This document shows, piece by piece, positions 45,501 through 55,900 of a DNA stretch of 64,000 nt. Under the pieces are notes generated by a model. The model was given only the letters and a program-made list of their open reading frames with translations. It made no database searches and was not told the origin of the DNA. The position numbers and the translations under genes are program-made. Numbering within the stretch: position 1 is the first letter of the stretch; the number at the start of each line of letters is the position of its first letter. This DNA is from Porites lobata (taxonomy: Eukaryota > Cnidaria > Anthozoa > Scleractinia > Poritidae), in assembly GCA_942486035.1 (NCBI GenBank), contig CALNXK010000129.1:1320001-1384000 (forward strand). Reading direction: 5' to 3'.

Positions 45501-46529
45501 AGATGATACAAGGGAGTAGAGGGGATATGTAGAAGGGTATGGGTATATATTGGAGTACAAAGACAATGCAAGGGAGTAGAGGGGATATGAAGAAGGGTAC
45601 GGGGATATATGGGAGAACAAAGACGGTACTAGCGAGTAGAGGGTGTATATAGCAGGGTACGGGGATATATGGGAGCGCAAAAATGATACAAGGGAGTAGA
45701 GGAGATATGTAGAAGAGTAAGGGGTATATGGAAGTACATACACAAGGGAGTAGATAATTTATTGGGGAGTATAAGGCGATTATAAATGAGAGGAACGGAT
45801 CATGAAGCGATGGGAATACACCGGAGTACTGGGCACGGTTCATCGAAGGATGATTAAGTTTAACCCAAGGATAACACAAATTTTATGCCTACGCCTCTTG
45901 CTCACGAAAAAGTAATGGGAGAATAAAATATATTGTTGAGCCTTAGCTCTGAGATCCAGTATCAACAACACAGCATGGTAATCGAATTTAACATATCGGG
46001 AGTTAAAAACAATCACCTAGTAAAATTTTAATCCCTTTTGCGCTCACCAGCCTTTCAGAAACCTGGTCCCAGTAGAAGGAATAATAGAACAAGAATGTAT
46101 AGATAAGATAACGGGGAACATGGACTACATGGAAGATACAGGGAAGTATCGGAGGGGAAACATGGGGAAACCTGGTGCTAGGGAGGGACAGGAGAGTACA
46201 GGCGATATAGGGTATAAAAGGGGGACAATAGGACAATTGCATGATGACATCATTTGTTCACTTAACAGTTAGCAGAGTTCTTCACTTTTTAACTGCTGTT
46301 TTCTTTTTAAAATTTGCGATCAGTATTTTTAAGACTCAATGGGATTGACAAATTTAAAAACAAAAACAAAAACGAATTGAAGTCTGGAAGTTGTAGTCAA
46401 ATGATGTCATCGCGAAAATGGCCTATCAGGAATTAACTGACAAGGGGATAGTAACATCACATAACTCAGCAGTAAACTTACCAGTAAAAGGACAAGCAAG
46501 AGGAAAAACAGTGGACACGATCGAAACAT
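39507..46529 (-). CDS. OLF4: secreted olfactomedin-domain protein, intact
   Basis: Coding exons 46482-46529, 44766-44876, 44111-44183, 42934-43198, 40886-41130 and 39507-39760, all with GT-AG introns and matching phases; 996 nt, 331 residues. Signal peptide MFRSCPLFFLLLVLLL; linker SSSVKPRSKRSYHRHSTKLS with a furin-type RSKR; helix LLKMIINEQHDLDKAKESVY; OLF domain with DSCTHIKSIGKP, GAWMKDPLGIMG, YYHANVLEEF, NYQWGGYTQFDLAVDEQGLW, GNAFVACGVIYC and RERVLYAWDNKRLVTYPITF. The Cys pair is kept; the Asp of the MVDYNP calcium motif is Ala (MVAYNP). Intron 5 carries a dead LINE, intron 6 a MITE, intron 2 the longest minisatellite. It lacks the pogo-like insertion next to the exon 3 donor. It is the most upstream member of the array and its 5' side diverges from the others beyond about 46.9 kb. 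Precise function unknown; secreted by analogy with the family. Confidence 0.88.
40055..40231. mobile_element. Inverted-repeat MITE in OLF4 intron 6
   Basis: Ends TAGAGTGTTTTCACTCACAT and CGTCATGTGAAAACACTCTA. Internal CCAACATGGCCGCC and CCAATATGGCCGC direct repeats. 177 bp. OLF3 intron 6 lacks it. Confidence 0.75.
40792..40819. repeat. 28-nt perfect palindrome in OLF4 intron 6
   Basis: ATTTTGACTCCG, TTTA, CGGAGTCAAAAT. It replaces about 80 bp that OLF3 has at the same point (about 23,360-23,440). Confidence 0.7.
41291..42375 (-). mobile_element. Non-LTR retrotransposon fragment (reverse transcriptase), internally deleted
   Basis: The minus strand encodes NKAPGCGKILNEVLKTGKDI, GLIVPIHKKDDRSKAENYRG, ITLLSALGKLFTSILNDRLY, AEQGGFKKRHGN and FVDFRKA, the early reverse transcriptase motifs of a LINE. 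Just after FVDFRKA the frame breaks, and the text resumes at SYKYLGMTLNPYGNFSLVRE, so the part that should hold the YxDD catalytic motif is deleted. Further on come YGSEIWDVD, LLGVNKH and TGRFPIKIEAQYRNFKFW in other frames. The element sits in OLF4 intron 5; OLF3 has unrelated sequence there. Inactive. Confidence 0.85.
44404..44593. mobile_element. Short inverted-repeat MITE in OLF4 intron 3
   Basis: Ends CACTGGCGGATCCGG and CTGGATCCGCCACTG, with a G-rich interior. It is located between exons 44766-44876 and 44111-44183. Introns 3 of OLF2 and OLF3 lack it. Confidence 0.75.
44948..45770. repeat. 60-bp minisatellite in OLF4 intron 2 (about 13 units)
   Basis: Longest of the three arrays. The GACGATACAAGGGNGTAGAG core recurs about every 60 bp from 45028 to 45740. 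On the minus strand an uninterrupted frame of about 360 codons runs from 45743 through the array into exon 3 with the 20-residue period SSLYSHISPYPSTYPLYSLV. Confidence 0.95.
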
Positions 46530-46620
46530 CTTCGGAGAAAATCACTCTGAAACTGCAAAGGAAAAATAATTAGTTTCGAAGGACGATGTGAAGTCTAAGA
46601 CTTAAGGCTTATTTTCTTAC

Positions 46621-46720
46621 CAATTTCTTCCAAAGCTTCTCTTCCCTTCCAGGGTCTATCAGCAGTGTTTCTTGATCCCTCACTTGAGGAACACTTGCCC
46701 AGTGAATGATTTCCGTGGCT
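46621..46720 (-). other. OLF4 5' UTR exon (upper limit uncertain)
   Basis: GTAAG donor at 46619-46620; 68-bp intron to the TTTGCAG acceptor before 46552. No ATG in the visible part, so the ATG at 46527-46529 is the first. Confidence 0.5.
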
Positions 46721-48204
46721 AGGTAAATCTATTTATCTTCTTTATTATTTACTTTGTCTACCATTATCTATTGTTCGATATATGTGAACATTTCTTGTTT
46801 TTCTTGAAACCAATGCAAACTTCAGCTTTTTTCGTGTAAAATTAACGTTTACTCTACGCTTTACTCATTAGGTCAATGTTAATGTCTCGGTACTTTCTCG
46901 AAAAATAACTGATTTGTACTTAAAAAGGTTGAAAAAAATTGAAATGTTTACTGAGAACCTTATCAAATATTCCGAAATAAATCACGATGTCTAATAAATA
47001 TATGAAATATAGCTCGAGAAAATGTCTAGAAGAAACGATGTGGAGATATTTACCACAAGAAATATACTGATTAATGATTTTTGTAAGATCGATCAAAATG
47101 CTCAAACCATTATATGGTAATAAAATTGTTCGTAAAATGGCTTAGTCCTTCCTTATTTGTGTTGTCTTGCGATATTTGTTAATAGGCATAGATTTCAGGT
47201 TAAGAAGCAATCCTGAGCATGGTCATAACGCGGCAGCTCTCACAAGTCATTAAAAAAATAATAACAAGAACAGAGTACATGACATGTAAGAGTAACCCTC
47301 TTCTAGCTGAGTGTTCTTCGGCACCACCAGAAAAAAGAACTACGAGCTTTTTTGTGTTTTCCATCAGACCCTAAACAGAGAAGAGTATCATTGTACAAAA
47401 TAATACGCAAGATTAATCTTTATCTTGGACCATAATTGTAATTCTAAATTTTCCTGATTCATAATTCTCTCAGTCCCTCTACAAAATTATTTGACGAGTC
47501 TCTGATTATTCCGGTTTGCTATCATCTGACTCATTACTGTAGAGCGCGCTTCAGTCTTTGTATAAATGTTACAAAATTACGTTCAGCCGACGAAGTCAAT
47601 CTGTACGTTAACAAGAAAACAGAAAATCATAAATAAGGAAAGCTATGCCCTAGGCGTGTTAACTGTCAAGTGGACAAATAAAAGAAGACGAAAAAGACGA
47701 AGATTTTGCGCCGAATAAGTTACCTTTCTCACAAAAAAGCATTCGAGACGATAAGCGCGCAACCACTGCTCGCTATATACACAAAATCTCGTGGAACGCA
47801 CTCTAATATATGTGAAAAGTTGACACCAGACGTTCCGAACAACTATTAAGTTTTTATTGCCAAAAACGGTTGTGAAAATAACCGAACGTGATAGGAAGGT
47901 TTTCGTTTATCGAAGACTAAAACTAATTCGAATTGCCTTTCTCTCATGCAGGAATTGTCGAAGAAATCCCACGATTATTCAAGTTTGTTGGGTGCACTTT
48001 ATTACGGTGGCCTGATGTTTTTTATCCTCACTCTTAATTCACCTGTTACAGAAACGTCGTGAACGTAACTTGCTGAATCTAAGCATAGAAATATATAGTT
48101 TCCTTTTGCACTAAATAATTTTACCTCTCATTATTTCCATATACATGTATTACATTTTAATTATAGATCAGCTCAGATCACTTAGTTTAGAGAAACTTGA
48201 CTTG
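46721..48204. other. Unique AT-rich intergenic DNA upstream of OLF4
   Basis: Weak similarity to the other OLF upstream regions ends near 46.9 kb. Beyond that nothing repeated or coding was recognised. Confidence 0.5.
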
Positions 48205-48266
48205 ATGTTTGGCCGCAACAAGAAAAATCCCGTCGATGGTGGAGTTGAAAAAAAAGGCCGAGTTCA
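48205..48266 (+). CDS. Possible first coding exon of an unassigned gene
   Basis: ATG followed by FGRNKKNPVDGGVEKKGRV and a GTAAGA donor at 48267, phase 2. Basic, no domain recognised. There is no confirmed partner exon. Low confidence. Confidence 0.2.
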
Positions 48267-49734
48267 GTAAGATTTGAAATACATGTAGTAAACGTGAATT
48301 AGTTTTTCAATTCAGTTCGATGATAACTTTAAATGCTAAGCAAAAGCTCTCTTGAACAGAAAATACCCTAAATTAAAGATGACACAAAATCGATACTTTT
48401 ATTGTGCAAACTTGTAAGAAAACTGTCATGTCTGCCAAGTCTATGAAAACACAAACATAAAAGCAAATCTATGTATTGGCATGTTTACTTTCAACAGAGA
48501 AAATCGCGCTGCTGAATAATGTCCACAAATGAGGGAATTGAAATTAAATCTTTACACTGTTTAATGTAAGGCAATCTGAGCAAACCACTGCTTTAACTCT
48601 AATTTTACTTAAACCAGTCACTGAAAGTGCCCGAGATTTTTCAAAATGTAAGTGACCGAACCATCCAATTTTCCTTTTTTTCGTTGTTTTTTGCGGTTGA
48701 ACGAAATTATGGAAGCCTTCGTTAACTTGATTGTTGTAGGCTTACGCTATTAAATTCATTTCGAAGCCTATCTGTTTGAGATTAAGATTTGGTGTGTGAC
48801 ACGTTGATGAAGCCACGTCGACTAAGTAATACACCTACCTTTGAAATCTCACTGTCAGTATCACATATATATAATAATGACATCCTGTAGTCTATAGCTG
48901 ATTTCGGAGGAATGACTCTTCCTTCTTGTTCTTTGTTAATGCCCGGCTAGAAATAAATCAAAGGTGGAAAACATGAAAATATACCCCAAATGATCGGCGA
49001 CCATGTCGTGATTCTCTCAGTCGCGTCTTCGCTGGCTAAGTCACGTGGTGCGTCTAGTTGAGGGGAAGATGACTGGTGTTTTCGAATGTTTCGAAATGTT
49101 GTATACTCCTCATCACATGGATATGCGGTAACCTTAGCAGGAAATAGTGAGAATATGCTGGTTTTTTTGTAGACAAAACCAGTCGAAATTTATCCAAAAT
49201 AGCGATTCCGCTCACGAAATCTTCTTGCCGACTAACCGATTCCTTCTTTCAAGAAAGCTCTCTGATCCTCTTTTTGGTCAACTTTAATTTATGATCATAA
49301 ACTTTATTGGACTTTGCTTTGGGTTACTGTACTAAAGCATCCGTAACGGAATCTACAATTGCCCATAAGTCGACTTTTATGAGCGACAAAGCGGCAAGAA
49401 CGAGCGCGAAGCGTGAGAAAGACGACTTTTCACGCAATACGGACTTTTAGAGTCTATGATTTAACCAGTTATGGAACACCACTACCGCTAAACTACCGGT
49501 TATTGTCCCCTCGCGCGTGGTGTAGCTAACATCTGGCGAGGAGAGAAAAAGCTGAATACATCTAAGGGTATATTTCTGATATTTGTCAGCTGATTTGTTG
49601 CTCGTGAAGGAAGCAAAATAAGCTTTTAAGTCATAGGTATATAGGTTCACTTTTCATAGCTTCTGTAGACACCTAACTGAAGCTGACGTTCATTTATTTT
49701 GTTTCGAAGAGTACTGCTCAGTTAGTCCTGGTGA

Positions 49735-50073
49735 ACTTCAGTGAAACCGTGCACGCTCCAGCCTTTTCAGTTTCTCGTTCCCTTGGATCAAATTGCTCCC
49801 GATGGTTTCACCATGCAGGCTCCCATTGTAAATACGTCCAACTCTAATGATTTATTGAAAAACTCTGCCAAAATAAAACTAACCAATCGTCGAAATGGCT
49901 ATATAGAGTGCGTCACTAAGAAAAAAAAGTGCGAGGAGACAAAGGAGAGAACTAAATCAGTACGCCCCAGGAAGCTTAGGCTGCAAGTTGTGTTGAATGC
50001 ATCTCGTTCCCAGATTGATAGACTTCACAGAAATTATAGTCAACTGTTCTATTTGATTATATTTACTGACTAA
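49735..50073 (+). CDS. Open frame of about 110 codons, unrecognised
   Basis: An internal ATG (in ACCATGCAG, near 49811) opens a lysine- and arginine-rich stretch: NRRNGYIECVTKKKKCEETK then SVRPRKLRLQVVLNASRSQI. No donor or acceptor is persuasive. It could be an exon of a gene running toward 52.0 kb, or chance. Confidence 0.2.
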   Translation, partial: TSVKPCTLQPFQFLVPLDQIAPDGFTMQAPIVNTSNSNDLLKNSAKIKLTNRRNGYIECVTKKKKCEETKERTKSVRPRKLRLQVVLNASRSQIDRLHRNYSQLFYLIIFTD

Positions 50074-50929
50074 AAACGATTCACAGGATACATGTTTCAC
50101 TGCACTGCTGCTGCAGTCGCAGTGAATTAAAACACAAAACTGTTTGAAACCCGCACTTCTTCCCGTCATGGCTTAAAACTTGGCTAATCAAGGCGAGTAC
50201 TCACAGACCAGGTACAAGACGGAGATTATTTTTGTCTACAACGCCAAACGCACTCCCGATATTTGTTCAGCATAATTGTCTTCGAAAAAATCGTTTCTTG
50301 AAAATCTTTTTCTTATCCGTTCGGCATGTCAGTTTTTCATTAATTCTTGTTTGCCGCCTATAACATTTACCTTTATTTCTTTAAAATTATTGTTCTCTGT
50401 AACTCTCTCGTAATACAGATACAATTAACCGTAAACGGATCTTGTAAACAAATCAAAGTCAGTGTTCTTTTCATTCAGGTTCGATGACCGTGAAAATTAG
50501 AAGGGCGGTCAGCGGAAAATTTTTTACAGTATGTTGTGCATTTTGTTAATCCAAATATGAAAGGTTAAACGATAAAGAATTGATTTTACAGCGTAAATGT
50601 GATATGTATACTAACAGAAAACTAAATATAACTTAGCTATTTTGAACTGAACTGAAAACAAGCTCTTAACAACTAGACGTTCCTATTTTCACGTTTTGCA
50701 TTGACATTTGAAAGAACAATCTGTGTCATACGAAACTGTCAGGGCTGTCTGCCCCGCTAATGTACCGACTAAGGAAGTAAAAATATGCAAATTGACGACG
50801 AAGCTGGACTCGTGTATCTTTTTGTGATGTTTCTTTTCAGTTCAAAGCTTTTACTAACCTTGAGATTATCGGTTCAGGTCCATAAATTAAATAATAAAGT
50901 GTCGAAAAGGAGTTACTTCCCTAATAAGC

Positions 50930-51328
50930 CAGGGGCACCCAACGAGAATATAGCTCAAAACCACTTAAACATAGCATTGTTAAACGTATTTTAGTATTTA
51001 AACGGTAAATATAGGCAGATTTTTATCCCCTAAAAATTTTTGATCTGTTCGGATTTCCTAGTTGAAAGTCTAGTGATTCGAAAATTATAGGGATCAAAAC
51101 GTACCTTTTCGAAAATTTTAGCCAGAAAAAAGGCTTCCGAAAATTGTAGGTGACCTTTTTAGGGTAAAAAATCCGTTAAAAATAGGCAGTTATACCATTT
51201 TTTAGATGTTCGAAAATTCTAGGAGAGGCAGACAAGCAAGAAATTTTGCAAAAAATGTTCCGAAAATTCTAGATCTGAAATCGTCTTCCGAACAGATATT
51301 TTCCGAAAATTGTCGTTGGGTGCCCCTG
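50930..51328. mobile_element. hAT-like MITE, 399 bp, with subterminal repeats
   Basis: Ends CAGGGGCACCCAACGA and TCGTTGGGTGCCCCTG, flanked by ATAAGC on both sides (50924-50929 and 51329-51334). Inside, CGAAAATT recurs at least six times (near 51078, 51110, 51138, 51211, 51262, 51303), like transposase-binding subterminal motifs of hAT elements. No coding. Confidence 0.8.
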
Positions 51329-51828
51329 ATAAGCGTTGTAGTAGGCGAAGTGATGATCCAAATATTGGTTTTTTTCAACTGACTGTACATGTGTTAACTA
51401 AAATAACTTTTTCACAGTAAAAAGTTTGAAAAACTGACTTTTTGAACGCTAACACTTCGTCGAATTCGGCGCCGTCCTCTCTGATACTGAGGTTGTACTC
51501 TGACGAAGGATCTGTAGTGCTTGAAATGTTCCCAACCATAGCTTTAAATAAAACCAATTTCTTTGCCCGTTGAGTCCTGGGTTTGCTTTCTCGTGCCCTC
51601 TCTTTGTAAAAGAGTGTCGGTCGGTAACAAGGCGGCCGTGAATTTGTAAATACCTGAAAAGGATTCAAAATTTCAGTCTTGTTCATAAGTTTCCTTAGCG
51701 AAACTCGTCATCACAAACAGAGTCATACCATCATTTATTAGACGGTAGAATATAGTTTTATTCATTTTCGTATGAAAATAAGAATTTTCGAGAGCTTCTT
51801 ATTTTTCTAACTCACCTTTCTTTCTTAG

Positions 51829-52023
51829 CAAATTAATGAAATTCCGACGGGCAAGGTGAAAAGAAAATTAAAGGAAACCTTCTTCGATCAACCTGGTCGC
51901 CAGCTTCTTAGCACTTTGGGTTCAAAGCCTCAGGAGGGCTGCGTGACGACTAAACTCGCTCACAGATTTGAGAAACTGAGAAGACCCTGGAGACAAGTCA
52001 CGACAACGGCGTCAATCAAATGA
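51829..52023 (+). CDS. Possible terminal exon with FFDQP motif
   Basis: After a good acceptor (CTTTCTTTCTTAG) a frame open only in phase 0 reads QINEIPTGKVKRKLKETFFD, QPGRQLLSTLGSKPQEG and onward for 64 residues to TGA. LKETFFDQPxxxL resembles the start of alkyladenine DNA glycosylase (EFFDQPxxxLAxxLLG), but the rest of that domain does not follow. It may be a truncated gene, a pseudogene, or an unrelated protein. It lies 0.86 kb before the PNISR start. Confidence 0.3.
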   Translation, partial: QINEIPTGKVKRKLKETFFDQPGRQLLSTLGSKPQEGCVTTKLAHRFEKLRRPWRQVTTTASIK

Positions 52024-52884
52024 GCCCCCCTCTAGGTAATCTTGCAGTTGCACAGTGTAGCGTGCAGTTGTTGTGCAAAGCTTGAAGTTTTCACAGTGAA
52101 CCTTGTGTGCTTTTACATATAAGGGCATCAATGTGACTTTTTCCGCTAATTTTCATCAAGAAAAAAAGTGACGGACTTTATTTTTGTCGGATCTATCGAT
52201 ACAGGTAGGAATGATTGCTTTGTAAGGCGATCTGGAAAGCCAAACCTTCAAACGTGGCAAGGTGTATAAACTTGGGCACGCCGTCGTTCGATGAACTTTG
52301 TGGTATATTTTGCTTATTTATCCTTGCGTTGCTTAGACTTTAAACGATGATCATTTGTCAAGGAATATTTATATTACATTTTATGGACATGCAAGGGAAC
52401 GAAATGTTTTTATTTAACGGTTTTGGTCTCTTCGCGCGAGTTAAGCTTACTTCTCATTTAGCCACGTAATGGCGGCAAGAGTAGGTTTGTCGCGCGAAAG
52501 GATAAGCATAGAAATAACAATTGTCTTTTTTTCCATTGAGCCACTAAGTTGTTATTTATCGTAATTGAAACATATGTGATCGATTTTACAGATGTTAAGA
52601 TATAACAACAACTCTATTGATCATAGATTTTGTTATTGTAATTTTAATGTTAGCAGTACTACCTGTAGTGGTTCTTGTAGTTGTGCAATTTTTATAGCAC
52701 ATGCAGGAGCGATTTTGCGAAATTTATGCTTTGTTACCAAGTGTTACAAAATCAAGCAAGATATTATGAGAATTAAACATACATAAGCCTTTTGTTTTTG
52801 TGTGGATGTTTGAGTGGGGTTTTGAAGGTCAGACATGATTTTGAATACTTCCATAGCTAGCTAGGCCATACTGTAGTTTCGAAG
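52024..52884. other. Region upstream of the PNISR start codon
   Basis: It should contain the PNISR promoter and 5' UTR. CCATACTGTAG just before 52877 could be a splice acceptor, so the ATG may be in the second exon. No promoter element could be chosen. Confidence 0.35.
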
Positions 52885-52906
52885 ATGTGGGCAGGCGGAC
52901 ATCATG

Positions 52907-52955
<49 letters not shown>

Positions 52956-55900
52956 GTATCAAAATCCGCAAGCAGGTAAGCATTGAGATCTTTTGCTTTT
53001 CAGTAAGAGGCATACGAGAAATATGCATCTCGCAACCCCTCAGGAAACTCGGTTGCACATAAGTTAAGCCCTGCCAGTTGCGGCTAAAAACTGTTTTGGG
53101 CGACCATCCTCGAAGATCCTTTTGCGGGGACTGCCACTCACAGACTACCTTGCAGTAACAATTTCCAGCATGAAAACTATATGTATCTCCCTAGATAATA
53201 CAAAGGAAAAATCAAAAACAAAATAAGGGAACAAAATTTGTCTTTATAGTTTCATTGTGCTACATTAGAGAGCAATAATTATGGTTCTCATTGTTCTTGT
53301 TAAAAATTGCTACAGTGAGTCCTGGGAGTCATCTAGTGAAAACAAAAACAAACAAACAAACAAAAATAAGCCCCAATACTAAAAATAGTAGTAGAACTTT
53401 TCATTCCAATCATTGTCAGGAGCAGTGTCAGAACTGTACTTGAAGCTCTGCCATGAATACTGTCACCCATGGGAACTGTCACTCAAACAGAATATTGGCA
53501 ATCAATAAATCATGCTTAATTGTGTGCTTTGAATCACTGGTATTTTATGGTTTGGAGGGATTTTTATAAATCAGCAATTCAGGGATAAACAATCATTGCC
53601 CTTATTAAATAGTGTGAAAAGTAAGGTCATAATTTGGCGTCAGGTAAAAGCTTGTTTATTCCACCTACATACATTGTACATGTATTCTTTTAATTCTGAT
53701 CCCTGGTAAAGGGGCAAGTCTTAATGAAGGAATTCTGCAGTTACTCCTAAAAGACACAAATGTAATAATATGATAATCTGGAAGACAGTTCAGTTTTAAA
53801 GGTGATTTGATTGTTAGTCCATACTCATAGGCGACAGAACACAGTATACTGCGGTGCTGGGAGAGTCAACTTTTACCATTGACTTTTGTTTTCTGTCAGT
53901 GTATTGAGTGTGAAATGTCAGTGTGTGTCTGTGACTTAGAAAAAATGCTTGTATTCATTGTAACAATGTGTTTTTGTCTTTCTTTGAATATGAAAACTCT
54001 GAGGTTAAGATGTACAGTAAGTGCTCAAAAGATTAAGGGAGAAAGGTGCATGCGGATTAAAGTTGTACTCAATTTCAAAATAAACTGGAAATACAAAACT
54101 GTACATAACTGTAGGCTGTCATGTATCATATCTGGATAAAACGTAGTAACTTGTCATCCTAAATAATGTTTTCTTACCATGTGAGGTAACTTTGTCAAAA
54201 AAAATGTTTTATGTTATAAAAGAGGTAATAGTATTGAGAGGTGTTAAGGTGAAACATTTTTTAACATTTAGACCCAAGCCAAGACTGGGCAGCCAAAGCA
54301 GCATTATGGGCTCAGCAGAGAATGGCACAAGAGCAGATGGCACAGTACTACCAACAACAGCCTCAACCACCAGTGGACCACTCTCAGATGTATCAGCAAC
54401 CTGTATACAGTGGCTACCAGCCAGATACCCAAGTGAAAATAGGACAACCGCCCCCTGCTAATGTCAACAATCAACAGTTTCTACCAGAGGTCCAGGCACC
54501 ACCAATGCCGCCAGTGGAAGAAGGCGAACCACCAGTCCCAGGATGGCAAGGTGAAGAGGGTAATCATATGGCTGATAACATCGAAACAGTAGCCATGGAT
54601 GATGAAGTAGAGGAAAGAAGTGGAGCTGAGACTCAAGAGGTTACAGACCATGTTCACGTTGAACAGTCTCAAGAAAGAGAAAAACAGATCACCGTCACTC
54701 AAGATTACAATCACCAACCTCCACCAGCCCTACAAGGAATGCAAACATTTGACCATAATCACGGGTTTAACCGGCCTCCTCCGCAGCAGCAGTTCAGCCA
54801 TGTAGCAGCTCAGCCCATTGATTATGGCCATGGTCATCAAACTCTCGATTACGGACACCAAGGTCCTCTTGTTCCAGGGGCACAAGTTTATGATTATCAT
54901 CCTCAGTATGATAGTCATTATTATCATCAGCATCCTTACGAAATGGAACGTCATCATCACAGGTTTGCACATGAACATGGTAAACCCAAAGGCCATCCTC
55001 CTGTTGAATCAATTCCTGATATAAGTGGACTGAGTGGTAAGTACATTGGCCACTGTTTTCACAAGCTTTAGGGTTTCATAGTACTGCACTGTTCGTTTGT
55101 TCTTGAACAAAGATGGGCTTGAACATTATAAAGCAATTACAGTGAAATGATTGATTTCACTGCAAGTTATTTTGTTTAGTAGTGTCTTTTTTCATGGAAA
55201 TCCAGAAGTGAGAAATATGTAGAACTTGCACCAAACTGTTACCAGTAAAAATTATACTCAAATACCTGGTGATGTCGACTGTGCTTTTTTTTAGAGAATT
55301 AGACTGTAAGTATTTTACAGGTATGTCAACAAAGTGCAAAGTGCATTTTTAAATTAGTTTTGACAGAGTTTAAGCTGTCGTTTTACTCCGCTGAAATTGA
55401 AAAAAATGATAATTTTTTTTAGATGTGAAGAAGAAAGCTCTTCCTATGTGGATAAGAGAGGGTCTTGAAAAGTTGGAAAAGCAGAAACAGAAACAGAAAA
55501 AACAAGATCAGCCAGATGAAGAAGAACCAAAGAAATCAAGCCTGAATTTGTCTGGGTCAGCTTCTAGCATAGCTGGTTATGATCATGGTAAAGTTGATTC
55601 TCCAGTGCATTCACCAAAAAGCAATGATTCTGATGAGGTAAATGATAATAAAGCATTGTGGTTGAGTTTAATAAAAATGGGAAACTATTTGAATACCATG
55701 GACGTACAGTGTAGATGCATGTACCGTCGGTTGCATCTAAGCATGTACACGTGAGGAAAAAAACATGTTCTAATTGGGTGCAAACATGTCATGTTTTGCG
55801 GCCAAACATTCGAAGTTTGGAGTACGCGGCTGTTGTTGACTTGATTCATTTTCGCTCAATGAAATATTCTTTGCAAGAATTTTTAGATGTTAAGAATAAC

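Noticed and set aside
51375..51686. Minus-strand frame of 103 codons (FTNSRPPCYRPTLFYKERAR)
   Set aside because: It looks like translated interspersed repeat DNA; no splice or domain evidence.
54481..54996. Minus-strand and off-frame open frames over PNISR exon 2
   Set aside because: Shadows of the His/Pro/Gln-rich coding exon.
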